Source of the DNA: CAVUOA01 sp963742955 | GTDB taxonomy: Bacteria > Bacteroidota > Ignavibacteria > Tepidaquicellales > OLB5 | Assembly: GCA_963742955.1 (NCBI GenBank) | Contig: CAVUOA010000009.1 | Coordinates: 682,001 to 746,000, forward strand | Reading direction: 5' to 3' | Length of the DNA stretch: 64,000 nt | Shown here: positions 36,298 to 45,800 of the stretch, in pieces | Numbering within the stretch: the first letter of the stretch is position 1 | How the letters are laid out: each line of letters opens with the position of its first letter | Program-made: the position numbers and the translations under genes | Notes under the pieces: model-generated | Told to the model about the DNA's origin: nothing | Seen by the model: only the letters and a program-made list of their open reading frames with translations | The model's database searches: none

Positions 36298-37620
36298 ATG
36301 GACGCACTATTTATACACAGGCTTCAGTTTGCTTTTACCGTAATGTATCATTACCTCTTTCCGCAGCTTACAATGGGACTTGCCCTGCTGATTGTTGTTT
36401 TAAAAATAATTGCTGTCAGAAAAAAGAATGAGTTTTACAATAAGTCCGCACGTTTCTGGGCAAAAATATTTGCTTTAAATTTTGTGATGGGTGTTGTTAC
36501 CGGAATCCCTATGGAGTTCCAGTTCGGCACTAACTGGGCAAGGTTTTCGACTTTTGCAGGCGGTGTAATCGGCCAAACTCTTGCAATGGAGGGTGTTTTT
36601 GCTTTCTTTCTTGAATCAAGCTTTCTTGGATTATTTCTGTTCGCTGAAAAGAAGCTGGGTCAAACCGGACACATGGCTGCGGCAGTGCTTGTGTTCATCG
36701 GTTCATGGATTTCGGGATTTTTGATTATTGCAACTAATGCGTGGATGCAGCTTCCGGTAGGATTCTATTTAGCGCCGGATAATACACTTCAATTAGAAAG
36801 CTTCTGGGCTTTGTTTTCCAATCCATGGCTTTTCTGGCAGTTTGTTCATAACATGGGAGGTGCAGTTGTGACCGCTGCATTTGTTATGACATCTATAGGC
36901 GCTTATTACCTGCTCCAAAAGCGCAGCATAGAGTACGGGAAAATATTTGTGAAAGTTGGGATAATTGCCGGAATAATTTTTTCAATATGTCAAATATTTC
37001 CCAGCGGTGACGGTCAGGGGAAAAATCTTGCAACTTACCAGCCATCTACTCTGGCTGCAATGGAGGGACTGTTTACTACACGTGAAGGCGCTCCGATTGT
37101 TATTATCGGTCAGCCTGATATGGATAAACTAAAAATAGATAACCCAATCGAAGTGCCAAAAATGCTCAGTTTTCTTACTTACAAAAGATGGGAAGCCGAA
37201 GTTAAAGGACTTGACGCTTATCCCAAAGAACTATGGCCCGATAATATTCCATTGCTTTATTACAGCTATCACATTATGGTGGGATTGGGTACGATTTTCG
37301 CTGCCATAATGGTTATTGGTGCTTTTCTCCTGTGGAGAAAAAAAATCTATTCGGCAAGATGGTTTTTATGGATTTTGCTGCTGGCATTTCCTTTCCCCTA
37401 CATTGCTAATACTGCGGGTTGGATGACAGCGGAGCTTGGCAGACAGCCATGGCTTGTATACGGTTTACTGATGACATATAAGGGTACTTCAGAAGTTGTA
37501 ACAGCAGGTAACGGTTTATTTACTTTAATGGGTTTTGCAGGATTATATTTAGTGCTTGCGGTATTATTTATTATTCTGATTATAAAAGAGATTAATCACG
37601 GTCCGGAGGAAGTTCGTTAA
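36298..37620 (+). CDS. cydA: Cytochrome bd ubiquinol oxidase subunit I
   Basis: CydA carries haems b558, b595 and d and oxidises quinol while reducing oxygen. It begins MDALFIHRLQFAFTVMYHYL, where H18 is the expected haem b595 ligand. The haem b558 ligands are the histidine in FVHNMGG and the methionine in GWMTAELGRQPW, and the GRQPW signature is intact. About nine membrane helices are visible. At 440 residues it is the short Q-loop form found outside the enteric bacteria. cydB follows, but only after an inserted RAYT gene. Confidence 0.96.
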   Translation: MDALFIHRLQFAFTVMYHYLFPQLTMGLALLIVVLKIIAVRKKNEFYNKSARFWAKIFALNFVMGVVTGIPMEFQFGTNWARFSTFAGGVIGQTLAMEGVFAFFLESSFLGLFLFAEKKLGQTGHMAAAVLVFIGSWISGFLIIATNAWMQLPVGFYLAPDNTLQLESFWALFSNPWLFWQFVHNMGGAVVTAAFVMTSIGAYYLLQKRSIEYGKIFVKVGIIAGIIFSICQIFPSGDGQGKNLATYQPSTLAAMEGLFTTREGAPIVIIGQPDMDKLKIDNPIEVPKMLSFLTYKRWEAEVKGLDAYPKELWPDNIPLLYYSYHIMVGLGTIFAAIMVIGAFLLWRKKIYSARWFLWILLLAFPFPYIANTAGWMTAELGRQPWLVYGLLMTYKGTSEVVTAGNGLFTLMGFAGLYLVLAVLFIILIIKEINHGPEEVR

Positions 37621-37657
37621 GTTCTTTAAGTTTATTAAGTATGGCTTAAATAAATCT

Positions 37658-37683
37658 CGTTCCCAAGCTCCAGCTTGGGAACG
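37658..37683. repeat. REP palindrome flanking the RAYT gene (left copy)
   Basis: Arms CGTTCCCAAGCT and AGCTTGGGAACG (12 bp, perfect) flank a CC centre. It is followed by a second hairpin TGAAGC-TCTT-GCTTCA (37693-37708). The right copy has GG at the centre, so the two copies are in opposite orientation. Confidence 0.88.
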
Positions 37684-37717
37684 CATTGGGAATGAAGCTC
37701 TTGCTTCACTAAATATT

Positions 37718-38251
37718 ATGAGAACAAGATATAAACTATTAGACAACGAGTCAATTTATTTTATTACTTCAACTATTGTTCAATGGCTCCCTGTTTTCAC
37801 AAGTGAGAAATATTTTAACATATTGGTAGATGCATTTAAACATAATCAACTCACAAGACAAATGAAAATTCTTGCGTATGTAATAATGGATAATCATTTT
37901 CACATGCTTGCTGCGGGGGATAATCTTACAAGAATAAATGCATCAATTAAAAGCTTTTCTGCAAGAAGAATAATTGAAGAACTGTGCAAAGATGAGAAAG
38001 AGTGGCTGTTACATCAATTTAAATTCGCTAAACTAATTCATAAAAAAGAGAGTACTTATCAGGTTTGGCAAGAGGGCTATCATCCGCAGAAAATAATAAC
38101 AGATAAAATGTTTCAGCAAAAATTTGATTATATCCATTTGAATCCGGTGAAACGAGGTTTAGTACATGAGCCCCATCACTGGAGATACAGTTCAGCATCA
38201 TTTTTTTATAAAGATGAAGTAGGCGAGCTGGATATTAATATGATTGGTTAG
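37718..38251 (+). CDS. REP-associated tyrosine transposase (RAYT, Y1 HUH family)
   Basis: This 177-residue protein belongs to the IS200/IS605-like Y1 transposases. The metal-binding HUH motif is in MDNHFHMLAAG and the catalytic tyrosine is in KFDYIHLNPVKRGLV, the hallmark of REP-associated enzymes. The W-x-EGYHP segment is also typical. The ends are flanked by inverted REP palindromes rather than IS ends, as expected for a RAYT unit. It lies in the same orientation between cydA and cydB, 97 bp after the cydA stop. The enzyme appears intact. Confidence 0.93.
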   Translation: MRTRYKLLDNESIYFITSTIVQWLPVFTSEKYFNILVDAFKHNQLTRQMKILAYVIMDNHFHMLAAGDNLTRINASIKSFSARRIIEELCKDEKEWLLHQFKFAKLIHKKESTYQVWQEGYHPQKIITDKMFQQKFDYIHLNPVKRGLVHEPHHWRYSSASFFYKDEVGELDINMIG

Positions 38252-38253
38252 TA

Positions 38254-38308
38254 TTCCGAAGCTGGAGCTTCGAGAACAATTGCGTTCCCAAGCTGGAGCT
38301 TGGGAACG
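38254..38308. repeat. REP palindromes flanking the RAYT gene (right side)
   Basis: A degenerate copy TTCCGAAGCTGGAGCTTCGA (from 38254) is followed by a perfect one at 38283-38308 with arms CGTTCCCAAGCT / AGCTTGGGAACG and centre GG. The perfect copy is the reverse complement of the left copy at 37658-37683. Confidence 0.88.
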
Positions 38309-38385
38309 AGAAATGAGGTGTCAGAGATGCCGAAACAAGTAATGACAAAAGAGTTTAAAAAAAATAAATTCAAATAACATTTACC

Positions 38386-39432
38386 ATGGAATTATTTTGG
38401 TTCATAGCCATTTCGTTAATGATAATAACATATGTTATTCTCGACGGGTTTGACCTCGGCGCGGGCATTATTCATTTGTTTGCGGCAAAAACCGATAACG
38501 AAAGGCGTACTGTTTTAAATGCCATTGGCCCCGTATGGGACGGCAACGAAGTATGGCTGCTGGCTGCTGGCGGAGTTTTATTTTTCGCATTCCCAAAAGT
38601 CTATGCCTCAAGCTTCAGCGGATTTTATCTGCCTCTTATGATGGTGCTTTGGCTTCTTATCGGCAGGGCAATCGGTATTGAACTCCGTAAACATGTAGAT
38701 AATGTTTTATGGAAATCATTCTGGGATGTTGTATTTTCACTCTCGAGCCTGCTGCTTGCAATTTTCTTCGGCGCTGCTCTCGGAAATGTTATTCGTGGAG
38801 TACCCTTGCAGCCGGACGGTTACTTTTTTGAACCGCTGTGGACAACTTTTACTGTTATCCCAAATGCGGGCATACTTGACTGGTTTACAGTTCTTATGGG
38901 AGTAGTAAGCTTATTTGTTCTCACTTCACACGGCGCAAATTTTATTGCAATGAAAACCGAAGGCGAGCTCCAGCTAAAAGCAAGAAAAATTTCCGGCTAT
39001 ACAAACTGGGGTGTGCTGTTAACATCAGTATTCGCTGTAATTTCAGTCACAGCTATAAAACCTGAAACATGGAATAATTATTACAATCATCCTGCCGGCT
39101 ATATTTTCCCGGTTCTGGGATTTCTCGGATTAGTTGGGATGATTTATTTCAGAATAAAACCAAATGACGGAAAAGCATTTTTCTCGTCATCACTGTTTAT
39201 TTTTGGTATGCTTGGAGCAACTGCAAACGGATTGTATCCGTACCTTCTGCCTGCTTCCACAAATCCCGAATACAGCTTAACCGTTTTTAATTCAAAGGCT
39301 GGAGCGTATGGTCTTCACACCGGAATCGGCTGGTGGGTGTTCGGTATGGCTCTTGTGTTTATATATTTTATTTACCTGTTTAAATCTTTCAGCGGGAAAG
39401 TGAAAATAACTGAGGATACGGAAGGATACTAA
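38386..39432 (+). CDS. cydB: Cytochrome bd ubiquinol oxidase subunit II
   Basis: CydB is the structural partner of CydA and forms the proton path side of the complex. The family markers YVILDGFDLGAGI, RRTVLNAIGPVWDGNEVWLLAAGG, FPKVYASSFSGFYLPL, and LTVFNSKAG are all present over 348 residues with about nine membrane helices. It starts at ATG 38386, 766 bp after cydA ends, because of the intervening RAYT and REP unit. No CydX- or CydDC-like gene is nearby. Confidence 0.95.
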   Translation: MELFWFIAISLMIITYVILDGFDLGAGIIHLFAAKTDNERRTVLNAIGPVWDGNEVWLLAAGGVLFFAFPKVYASSFSGFYLPLMMVLWLLIGRAIGIELRKHVDNVLWKSFWDVVFSLSSLLLAIFFGAALGNVIRGVPLQPDGYFFEPLWTTFTVIPNAGILDWFTVLMGVVSLFVLTSHGANFIAMKTEGELQLKARKISGYTNWGVLLTSVFAVISVTAIKPETWNNYYNHPAGYIFPVLGFLGLVGMIYFRIKPNDGKAFFSSSLFIFGMLGATANGLYPYLLPASTNPEYSLTVFNSKAGAYGLHTGIGWWVFGMALVFIYFIYLFKSFSGKVKITEDTEGY

Positions 39433-39502
39433 AAGCAATTATCAATTAGCAGTTACGAATTATTGGTATGGTTATCAATCCATCCACCTTATCTTGCTGA
39501 AC

Positions 39503-39527
39503 CTGTTTCAGCATCTCCTGATTAAAA
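39503..39527. repeat. Palindromic sequence near GCTGAACCTGTTTCAGC
   Basis: The segment TCTTGCTGAACCTGTTTCAGCATCT holds arms GCTGAA/TTCAGC around a short centre, downstream of cydB. It could be a repeat or a weak terminator. Confidence 0.45.
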
Positions 39528-39650
39528 TTACACCTTAAACAAGTCATCCAAAATATGACAAAAATCATGGTTTTTGCCTGAAACACTGTGTTATTTTAGT
39601 ATTAGTTAATAATTATAAATATCAATGTTTTTAATATTTGAAATTGTAAT

Positions 39651-40094
39651 ATGAACTTGAACATTCCTGAATCAGAACCTGTATTTCCAATCAGAACTGC
39701 AGCTAAACTGCTGAATATCTCTGTACATACACTAAGAATGTATGAGCGTGAAGGTTTGATTTTACCCTACAAAAGAAGTACGAAACAGCGTTTATACTCA
39801 CAAAAAGACATAGAACGAATTGAGTGTATTAGAAGGTCTATTAACCAGGATAAACTAAGTATTAAGGGAATTGTAAAGATTTTTTCGTTTATCCCCTGCT
39901 GGAAAATTGTGGGCTGCTCGGAGTCGGATAGGGAAAAATGCGAAGCTTACAACAGCTACTCACTCCCCTGCTGGTCAGTAAATCATAAAAATAATTTCTG
40001 TACGGATAAAGACTGCAGGTTATGTGAAGTCTACCGGGATTACGGTGAATGCCACAGCATTAAAGAAAAAATCAAGGAGTTAATAAAAGCGTAA
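39651..40094 (+). CDS. MerR-family regulator with cysteine-rich C-terminus
   Basis: This 147-residue protein begins with a MerR helix-turn-helix (FPIRTAAKLLNISVHTLRMYEREGLILP...RLYSQKDIERI, about 11-60). Its C-terminal third is rich in cysteines: PCWKIVGC, REKCEAY, LPCWSVNHKNNFC, KDCRLCEVYRDYGEC. This spacing suggests binding of a metal ion or an iron-sulfur cluster that would control DNA binding. It lies downstream of cydAB and might control respiration genes, but no operator was identified. Confidence 0.87.
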   Translation: MNLNIPESEPVFPIRTAAKLLNISVHTLRMYEREGLILPYKRSTKQRLYSQKDIERIECIRRSINQDKLSIKGIVKIFSFIPCWKIVGCSESDREKCEAYNSYSLPCWSVNHKNNFCTDKDCRLCEVYRDYGECHSIKEKIKELIKA

Positions 40095-40136
40095 AAGCCA
40101 AAGATTCCTTGTTTTCAGATTGGAATTACAAACTTA

Positions 40137-40370
40137 TTAAAAATAATCTTTTATATACGGGTCGTCGTCATCCTCGAATATTTCTTTCTCGTGTTCGGGA
40201 AAGTCATGTGTATCACCGCCGCTTAGTAATTCTTCTTCCTCATCTTCGTCTTCGTCATCTTCATCGTCATAAGGACCTGATGAAGTGTTAAGAAACCTTG
40301 CCACTTCATATTCTTCCTGCTCAAATGAACTGACAAAGCCCCTCCGGCTGAGTTCAGGAATTGACTGCAT
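40137..40370 (-). CDS. Small acidic protein, 77 residues, unknown function
   Basis: ATG 40370 is preceded by AAAGGAG, a good ribosome binding site. The protein begins MQSIPELSRRGFVSSFEQEE and has a run of acidic residues at its centre (YDDEDDEDEDEEEELL), then GGDTHDFPEHEKEIFEDDDD. It has no signal peptide or membrane helix. The composition could come from chance low complexity, but the ribosome site and position between transcription units support a real gene. No family is recognised. Confidence 0.55.
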   Translation of the reverse strand: MQSIPELSRRGFVSSFEQEEYEVARFLNTSSGPYDDEDDEDEDEEEELLSGGDTHDFPEHEKEIFEDDDDPYIKDYF

Positions 40371-40491
40371 GATTTAGAACTCCTTTCTATTTTTGTATAA
40401 CCAAAAATAAAAGGAATATGTTGCACTAGTGTTCAGAAAAAATTAAATAGAGGTTAAATGTAAGGGGTTGGTTCTCTGGATTTCTATAAAT

Positions 40492-40521
40492 AAAAACGAG
40501 CCCTTGACGGGTTCGTTGAAT
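40492..40521 (-). terminator. Rho-independent terminator (minus strand)
   Basis: Read on the minus strand, stem AACGAACCC-GTCA-GGGCTCGTT (one G-T pair) is followed by TTTTT. It closes the YCF48-repeat gene. Confidence 0.75.
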
Positions 40522-40546
40522 TATAATATAAACTTAGATATAACTG

Positions 40547-42676
40547 TTATTTAACCAGAACCATTTTTCGCACCAAAATAACATTTCCGGATGAGAGACG
40601 GCAAAAATAAATGCCAGACGGCATATTTGAAGCATTCCATAAGAATTCATAACTGCCCTGATGCAATCGACCGTTAAATAATTCTTCTACTTCTTCTCCT
40701 AAGATATTATAAATTTTCAGCTGTACCATCCCTTCAGGAATAATATTGACCGGTATTTCAAACTTAATTTTTGTTAATGGATTGAACGGATTAGGATAGT
40801 TCTGATATAAAACAAATTTATTTGCAACATTACTAATTTGTGATTTCATATTTGTAATTATAGAGCCCGGAGAAGAGCATAAAATTGTCCCATACTGACC
40901 ACTGATATAAATATTAGTATCCCTAATATATATACTGAGAAGATAATTCTTTGTAACATGCGGCTGAACACACCAATTAGTTCCGCTGTTTGTAGTTGAT
41001 ACAACTACACCTTCGTTACCGGCAGCTATCCATCCATTTTCTCCGAAATGCTTAACACCATTTAAATCTTTCGTTGTACCGCTGACAAGTGTATCCCAAT
41101 TTAATCCTCCATTCGATGTTTTTGTAATTAACCCGGCTCGGCCAACAGCGATTAGTGTATCCTTGTCAAAAAAATCCATTGCATATAAGTGCTGTCCAGC
41201 GATATTCCTAATCAATATCCATTCATTCCCACCATTAGTTGTCTTAAGAATTGTTCCGTTATATCCTGCAACATATCCTGTAAGAACATCCATAAAACAA
41301 ACCTCATATAAATGATTCGACGTAGGTGTAGGCTTTGTAATCCAGTTAACACCACCGTTAGTTGTACTTAATATCATCCCATTTCTACCAACTGCAAAAC
41401 CTGATGCAGCATTATGAAAATATAAGTCATATATTGAACCGCTGGAAGGTACAGCATAACTAATCCAGTTAATCCCGCTGTTAGTGGTCCTTGCCATATT
41501 ATAGTTACCACCGATAAATCCTGTATTTTCATCGATGAAGAATAGTGCTTTACAAACAATACCTGGATTTGTAATGGAAAACCAAGTTTCCCCTCCATTA
41601 GTTGATTTTAACGCTGAACGGTTCCCAATTGCGAAACCAAGTGTACTATCTAATATCTGAATATCTTCTACATCTCTTATTGAGCCGTAAGATATAGCAT
41701 GCCAGTTATTACCTCCGTTTGTTGTCAAAGCAGTAACACCAGAATTTCCGACAACAATACCTGTATCAATGCCATAAAATGAAACCCTGTTTAAAAGTGC
41801 CGTGGAATCTATTGCGTTAATCCTGATTTTACTCCAGTTATCACCACCATTTGTAGTTTTATAAAAAATCCCATAGAGCCCGGCAACTGTATCACCGCAA
41901 ATATATGCAACATTCTGATCTATTTTAAAAACAGATCTGAAATTTAGATAATCATTTTGAGATTTATTAAGCCATGAAATACCGGAATCGGTTGTAAGAA
42001 ATATATGTCCCCCGCTTCCAACAACCATGCCCGACATTAAGTTATCAAAATGTATCTGATAGTAATCGCGTAAGCCGGGGGAAAATAATGTCCAGTTAAT
42101 TCCACCGTTAGATGATTTAAACACTGTATGAAAACCTGAGGCATATACACTAGCTGAATCAACCATTTGTACACTGTAGATTTCTCCAGAGCCGAGACCT
42201 GTTGAATAATAATACCATGTTTGCCCGCCATTTGTTGTTTTGTAAATTAATACCCCATCATATGTCACAATTCCTGTGGTAGCATTAATAAAAGAAACAC
42301 CGAGAAGCTGGGAATTTGGAATATTAAAATTCAGCAAAGTCCAATTTAAACCTCCATTCACAGTCTTAATAATAGTGCTGGGATAACCCACAGCATAACC
42401 TGTTTCAGCATTGACAAAGTCACAGCAATTTAAATCACTTGAGGTATTGCTATTAAGAATAATCCAGCTGCTACCGCCATTTGAAGTTTTGAGAATTGTA
42501 CCACATTTTCCAACAGAATATCCGGTACTGGAATTTATAAATTTGATGCTTTTCAAATCATTTCCCTGTGGAAGTGGGTTCCGCCAATACCATCCCTGTT
42601 GTGAAAACAAAATTTGAATCGGCAGGAGTATTAAAACGAGTGAAAAAGAAAACGATATGAACTTTTTTCTTTTCAT
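40547..42676 (-). CDS. Secreted YCF48/BNR-repeat beta-propeller protein with T9SS sorting domain
   Basis: This 709-residue protein has a signal peptide (FSLVLILLPIQILFSQ) and about 14 repeats of the photosystem-assembly YCF48/BNR type (pattern GYSVGKCGTILKTSNGGSSW, one per about 42 residues), forming one or two beta-propellers. It ends with a type A sorting domain (FVLYQNYPNPFNPLTKIKFE, SGIYFCRLSSG, VRKMVLVK). It would be exported by T9SS to the cell surface or medium. The repeats are usually protein- or glycan-binding; the ligand is unknown. It has its own terminators on both sides. Confidence 0.9.
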   Translation of the reverse strand: MKRKKFISFSFSLVLILLPIQILFSQQGWYWRNPLPQGNDLKSIKFINSSTGYSVGKCGTILKTSNGGSSWIILNSNTSSDLNCCDFVNAETGYAVGYPSTIIKTVNGGLNWTLLNFNIPNSQLLGVSFINATTGIVTYDGVLIYKTTNGGQTWYYYSTGLGSGEIYSVQMVDSASVYASGFHTVFKSSNGGINWTLFSPGLRDYYQIHFDNLMSGMVVGSGGHIFLTTDSGISWLNKSQNDYLNFRSVFKIDQNVAYICGDTVAGLYGIFYKTTNGGDNWSKIRINAIDSTALLNRVSFYGIDTGIVVGNSGVTALTTNGGNNWHAISYGSIRDVEDIQILDSTLGFAIGNRSALKSTNGGETWFSITNPGIVCKALFFIDENTGFIGGNYNMARTTNSGINWISYAVPSSGSIYDLYFHNAASGFAVGRNGMILSTTNGGVNWITKPTPTSNHLYEVCFMDVLTGYVAGYNGTILKTTNGGNEWILIRNIAGQHLYAMDFFDKDTLIAVGRAGLITKTSNGGLNWDTLVSGTTKDLNGVKHFGENGWIAAGNEGVVVSTTNSGTNWCVQPHVTKNYLLSIYIRDTNIYISGQYGTILCSSPGSIITNMKSQISNVANKFVLYQNYPNPFNPLTKIKFEIPVNIIPEGMVQLKIYNILGEEVEELFNGRLHQGSYEFLWNASNMPSGIYFCRLSSGNVILVRKMVLVK

Positions 42677-42833
42677 AGTTCGGTTTTATTATTGTTACGA
42701 AATATCTTTTAGAACAAAAGTTTTCTTCTATAGAAATATAATACAATATATATGGATTTAATATCCAATTATTTTTTGGAAATTGCGACTTGCAAAGTGC
42801 TATTTAAAAGATTCAATAATAGGAAAACAAAAA

Positions 42834-42860
42834 AAGCCTCCTGAAAAAATCAGGAGGCCC
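42834..42860 (-). terminator. Rho-independent terminator of secA
   Basis: Stem GCCTCCTGA / TCAGGAGGC (9 bp, perfect, 42836-42858), read on the minus strand, is followed by TTTTTTTG. It lies 36 bp after the secA stop. Confidence 0.88.
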
Positions 42861-42894
42861 GCATCTTGTAACTTGAGAAACTCTTAATTGAAGA

Positions 42895-45800
42895 TCACTT
42901 CCCGTGGCAGTTTTTGTATTTTTTACCGCTTCCGCAGGGACACGGGTCGTTTCTGCCGATTTTGGGACCGACTTTAACGGGGATTTTCTTGGTATTATCC
43001 CCGGGCTGTCCCTGCGATTGCTGGTCCATACTTTCGGCGCTTTCGGGATTGACCTTCAAGCCGGCGCCCTGTGCCGAGGCATGAATTGTCTGCATCTGTT
43101 GAACCGGAATTGCTCTGTGCCTCTGCTGTGGTATTTGCTCTTCCCGGGTAGTGAATTTAAACACAAAGTTAATAACATCTTTGCTTATATCTTCGAGCAT
43201 TCTCATAAACAAATCGAAGCCGTCTTTCTTATACTCAATCAATGGGTCTTTCTGACCATATGCACGGAAGTTTATTCCTTCCTTTAAATCATCCATTTCA
43301 CGGAGCTGCTCTTTCCACTTATCATCAATAACAGTGAGCATAGCAAATCTTTCCACCTGTGAAATCAGCTCAATCCCGTATTTTTCTTCTTTACGCTTAT
43401 AGGCTTCTTCTACGTACTTCATGATTTCTTCCACAAGGCCTTTATCACCAAGTGTCTGGAATTGGTCAGGTGTAATTGTCATAGCAACCATGAAAGTTCG
43501 CCTGACCTCATCAATCATTCCCTCAATATCTGTTTCTTCATAATACTTAACCACCATTTTCTCAACATAGCTTCTAGCCATGTCAAAAATCTCATCTTTA
43601 AGTCTTTCTCCTTCAAGAGCCTGGCGCCGTCTGTCATAAATAACTTCCCTCTGTTGGTTCATTACGTTATCATATTCAAGCAAACGTTTACGTATGCCGA
43701 AGTTATTTTCTTCGACCTTTTTCTGAGCACGTTCAACCGAGTTTGTTATCATGGAGTGTTCGATAGCCTCGCCTTCTTTAATACCGAGACGTTCCATAAC
43801 TCGTGAAATTCTTTCACTTCCGAAAAGCCGCATAAGATCATCTTCGAGTGAAAGGAAAAACTTTGAAGAACCCGGGTCACCCTGTCTGCCTGCACGTCCT
43901 CTTAACTGTCTATCGATACGTCTTGCTTCGTGGCGTTCAGTGCCTATTATGTGAAGTCCGCCGTTATTTGCAACACCGGGACCGAGTTTAATATCCGTAC
44001 CTCTGCCTGCCATGTTGGTTGCAATGGTAACCGCTCCTTTTAAACCTGCATTTTGAATAATCTGTGCTTCACGCTGGTGATGCTTTGCGTTTAATACTTC
44101 GTGCGGTACATTCTTACGTTTAAGCATTCTTGAGATTGTTTCGGAAACCTCAACTGATGTAGTACCAACAAGTACCGGTCTTCCGATTTTTCTCATATCT
44201 TCAATTTCACCAATAACAGCGTTATATTTCTCGCGCCTGGTTTTATATACAACATCATTAGCATCATTACGTACACATGGCATATTGGTAGGAATTACAA
44301 CAACGTCCAGCTTATAAATATCAAGAAACTCACCGGCTTCAGTTTCTGCTGTTCCTGTCATACCTGCAAGCTTTTTGTAAAGCCTGAAATAATTTTGAAG
44401 TGTTATTGTTGCGAGTGTTTGTGTATCCCGCTCAACATGTGCGCCTTCTTTTGCTTCGATAGCCTGGTGAAGACCTTCGGAGTATCTTCTTCCGGGAAGT
44501 ACCCTGCCGGTAAATTCGTCAACAATCAATACTTTATTATCCTGAACAACATACTCAACGTCTTTTTCATATAATGAATATGCTCTCAGCAGCTGCTGAA
44601 CAGTATGAAGCGAATCGCTTCTCGTAGCATAAAGTTCGGCGAGTTCATCTTTTTTCTTTTGCTTTTGGTCTGCCGAAAGAGTTTCGTCATTCTCAATATG
44701 TGAAATCTCTGTCCCCACATCCGGGAGCACAAAGAAATCCTTATCTTCGTCAGCTGCAGTAAGGTAATCTCTGCCTTTTTCAGTTAAGTCGATGCTGTGT
44801 GCTTTTTCATCAATAGCAAAATACATTTCATCATCAATTTCATGCAGTCTTCTTGCATTATCTCTTAGGTACTCCATTTCGGTTTGCTGCATGAGCGTTT
44901 TATTGGAAGGCTCGGAAAACAGCTTCATCAGCTTTTTATTCTTTGGGAAACCTCTGTAAGCTCTCAGCAGGCAAACACCGGCGTAAGCAACTTCATCTTT
45001 TGAAGCCTGCTCACCTTTGTTAATAATTGCTTCCGCTTCGCCGACAATTTTTGCAATAAGATTCTTCTGCGCTTCAACTATGCGCCTGACACGCGGGTTC
45101 ATGTCATTAAACTGGTGCTCGCTGAGCTCAACCGGACCGGAAATAATAAGCGGAGTTCTGGCTTCATCAATCAAAACGGAGTCAACTTCGTCAACTATAG
45201 CATAATTATGTCCTCTTTGCACCATATACTGCTTATCTACTACCATATTATCTCTCAGGTAATCAAACCCAAATTCATTATTCGTTCCGTAAGTGATATC
45301 GCAGTTATAAGCGGCTCGGCGTTTGTCATTATCCATATCATTAACTATACACCCGATTGTCAAGCCGTGAAATTTGAAGATTTCACCCATCCATTCACTG
45401 TCACGCATAGCAAGGTAATCGTTAACAGTAATTAAATGAACACCTTTACCGGTTAAAGCATTAAGATAAACAGGAAGTGTAGCAACAAGTGTTTTACCTT
45501 CACCGGTTGCCATTTCAGCAATCTTTCCCTGGTGAAGTACAATACCGCCAATTAGCTGCACATCAAACGGAATCATATCCCATATAACTCTTTGTCCGGC
45601 TGCAAGCCATTCCTTACCAACAAGCCTGCGGCAGGTATCTTTTACAACAGCAAATGCCTGCGATAGTATCTCGTTTAATGTATCATCTGTTACATCCTGA
45701 AGCTCATTATCAAGCTCTTCAAGTTCTCTGTAAATATCAACTCTTTGCTGATGAGTTTGTTCGTCTTTAAGTTTTCCCTGAAGCTCTACAATTTTATCCT

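Noticed and set aside
38328..38378. 16-codon frame (MPKQVMTKEFKKNKFK) before cydB as a CydX-like subunit
   Set aside because: CydX has a hydrophobic helix and this peptide has none. It lies directly after the REP elements and looks like spacer.
43462..43806. Plus-strand open frames inside secA
   Set aside because: They are antisense frames of a conserved gene, with no features of their own.
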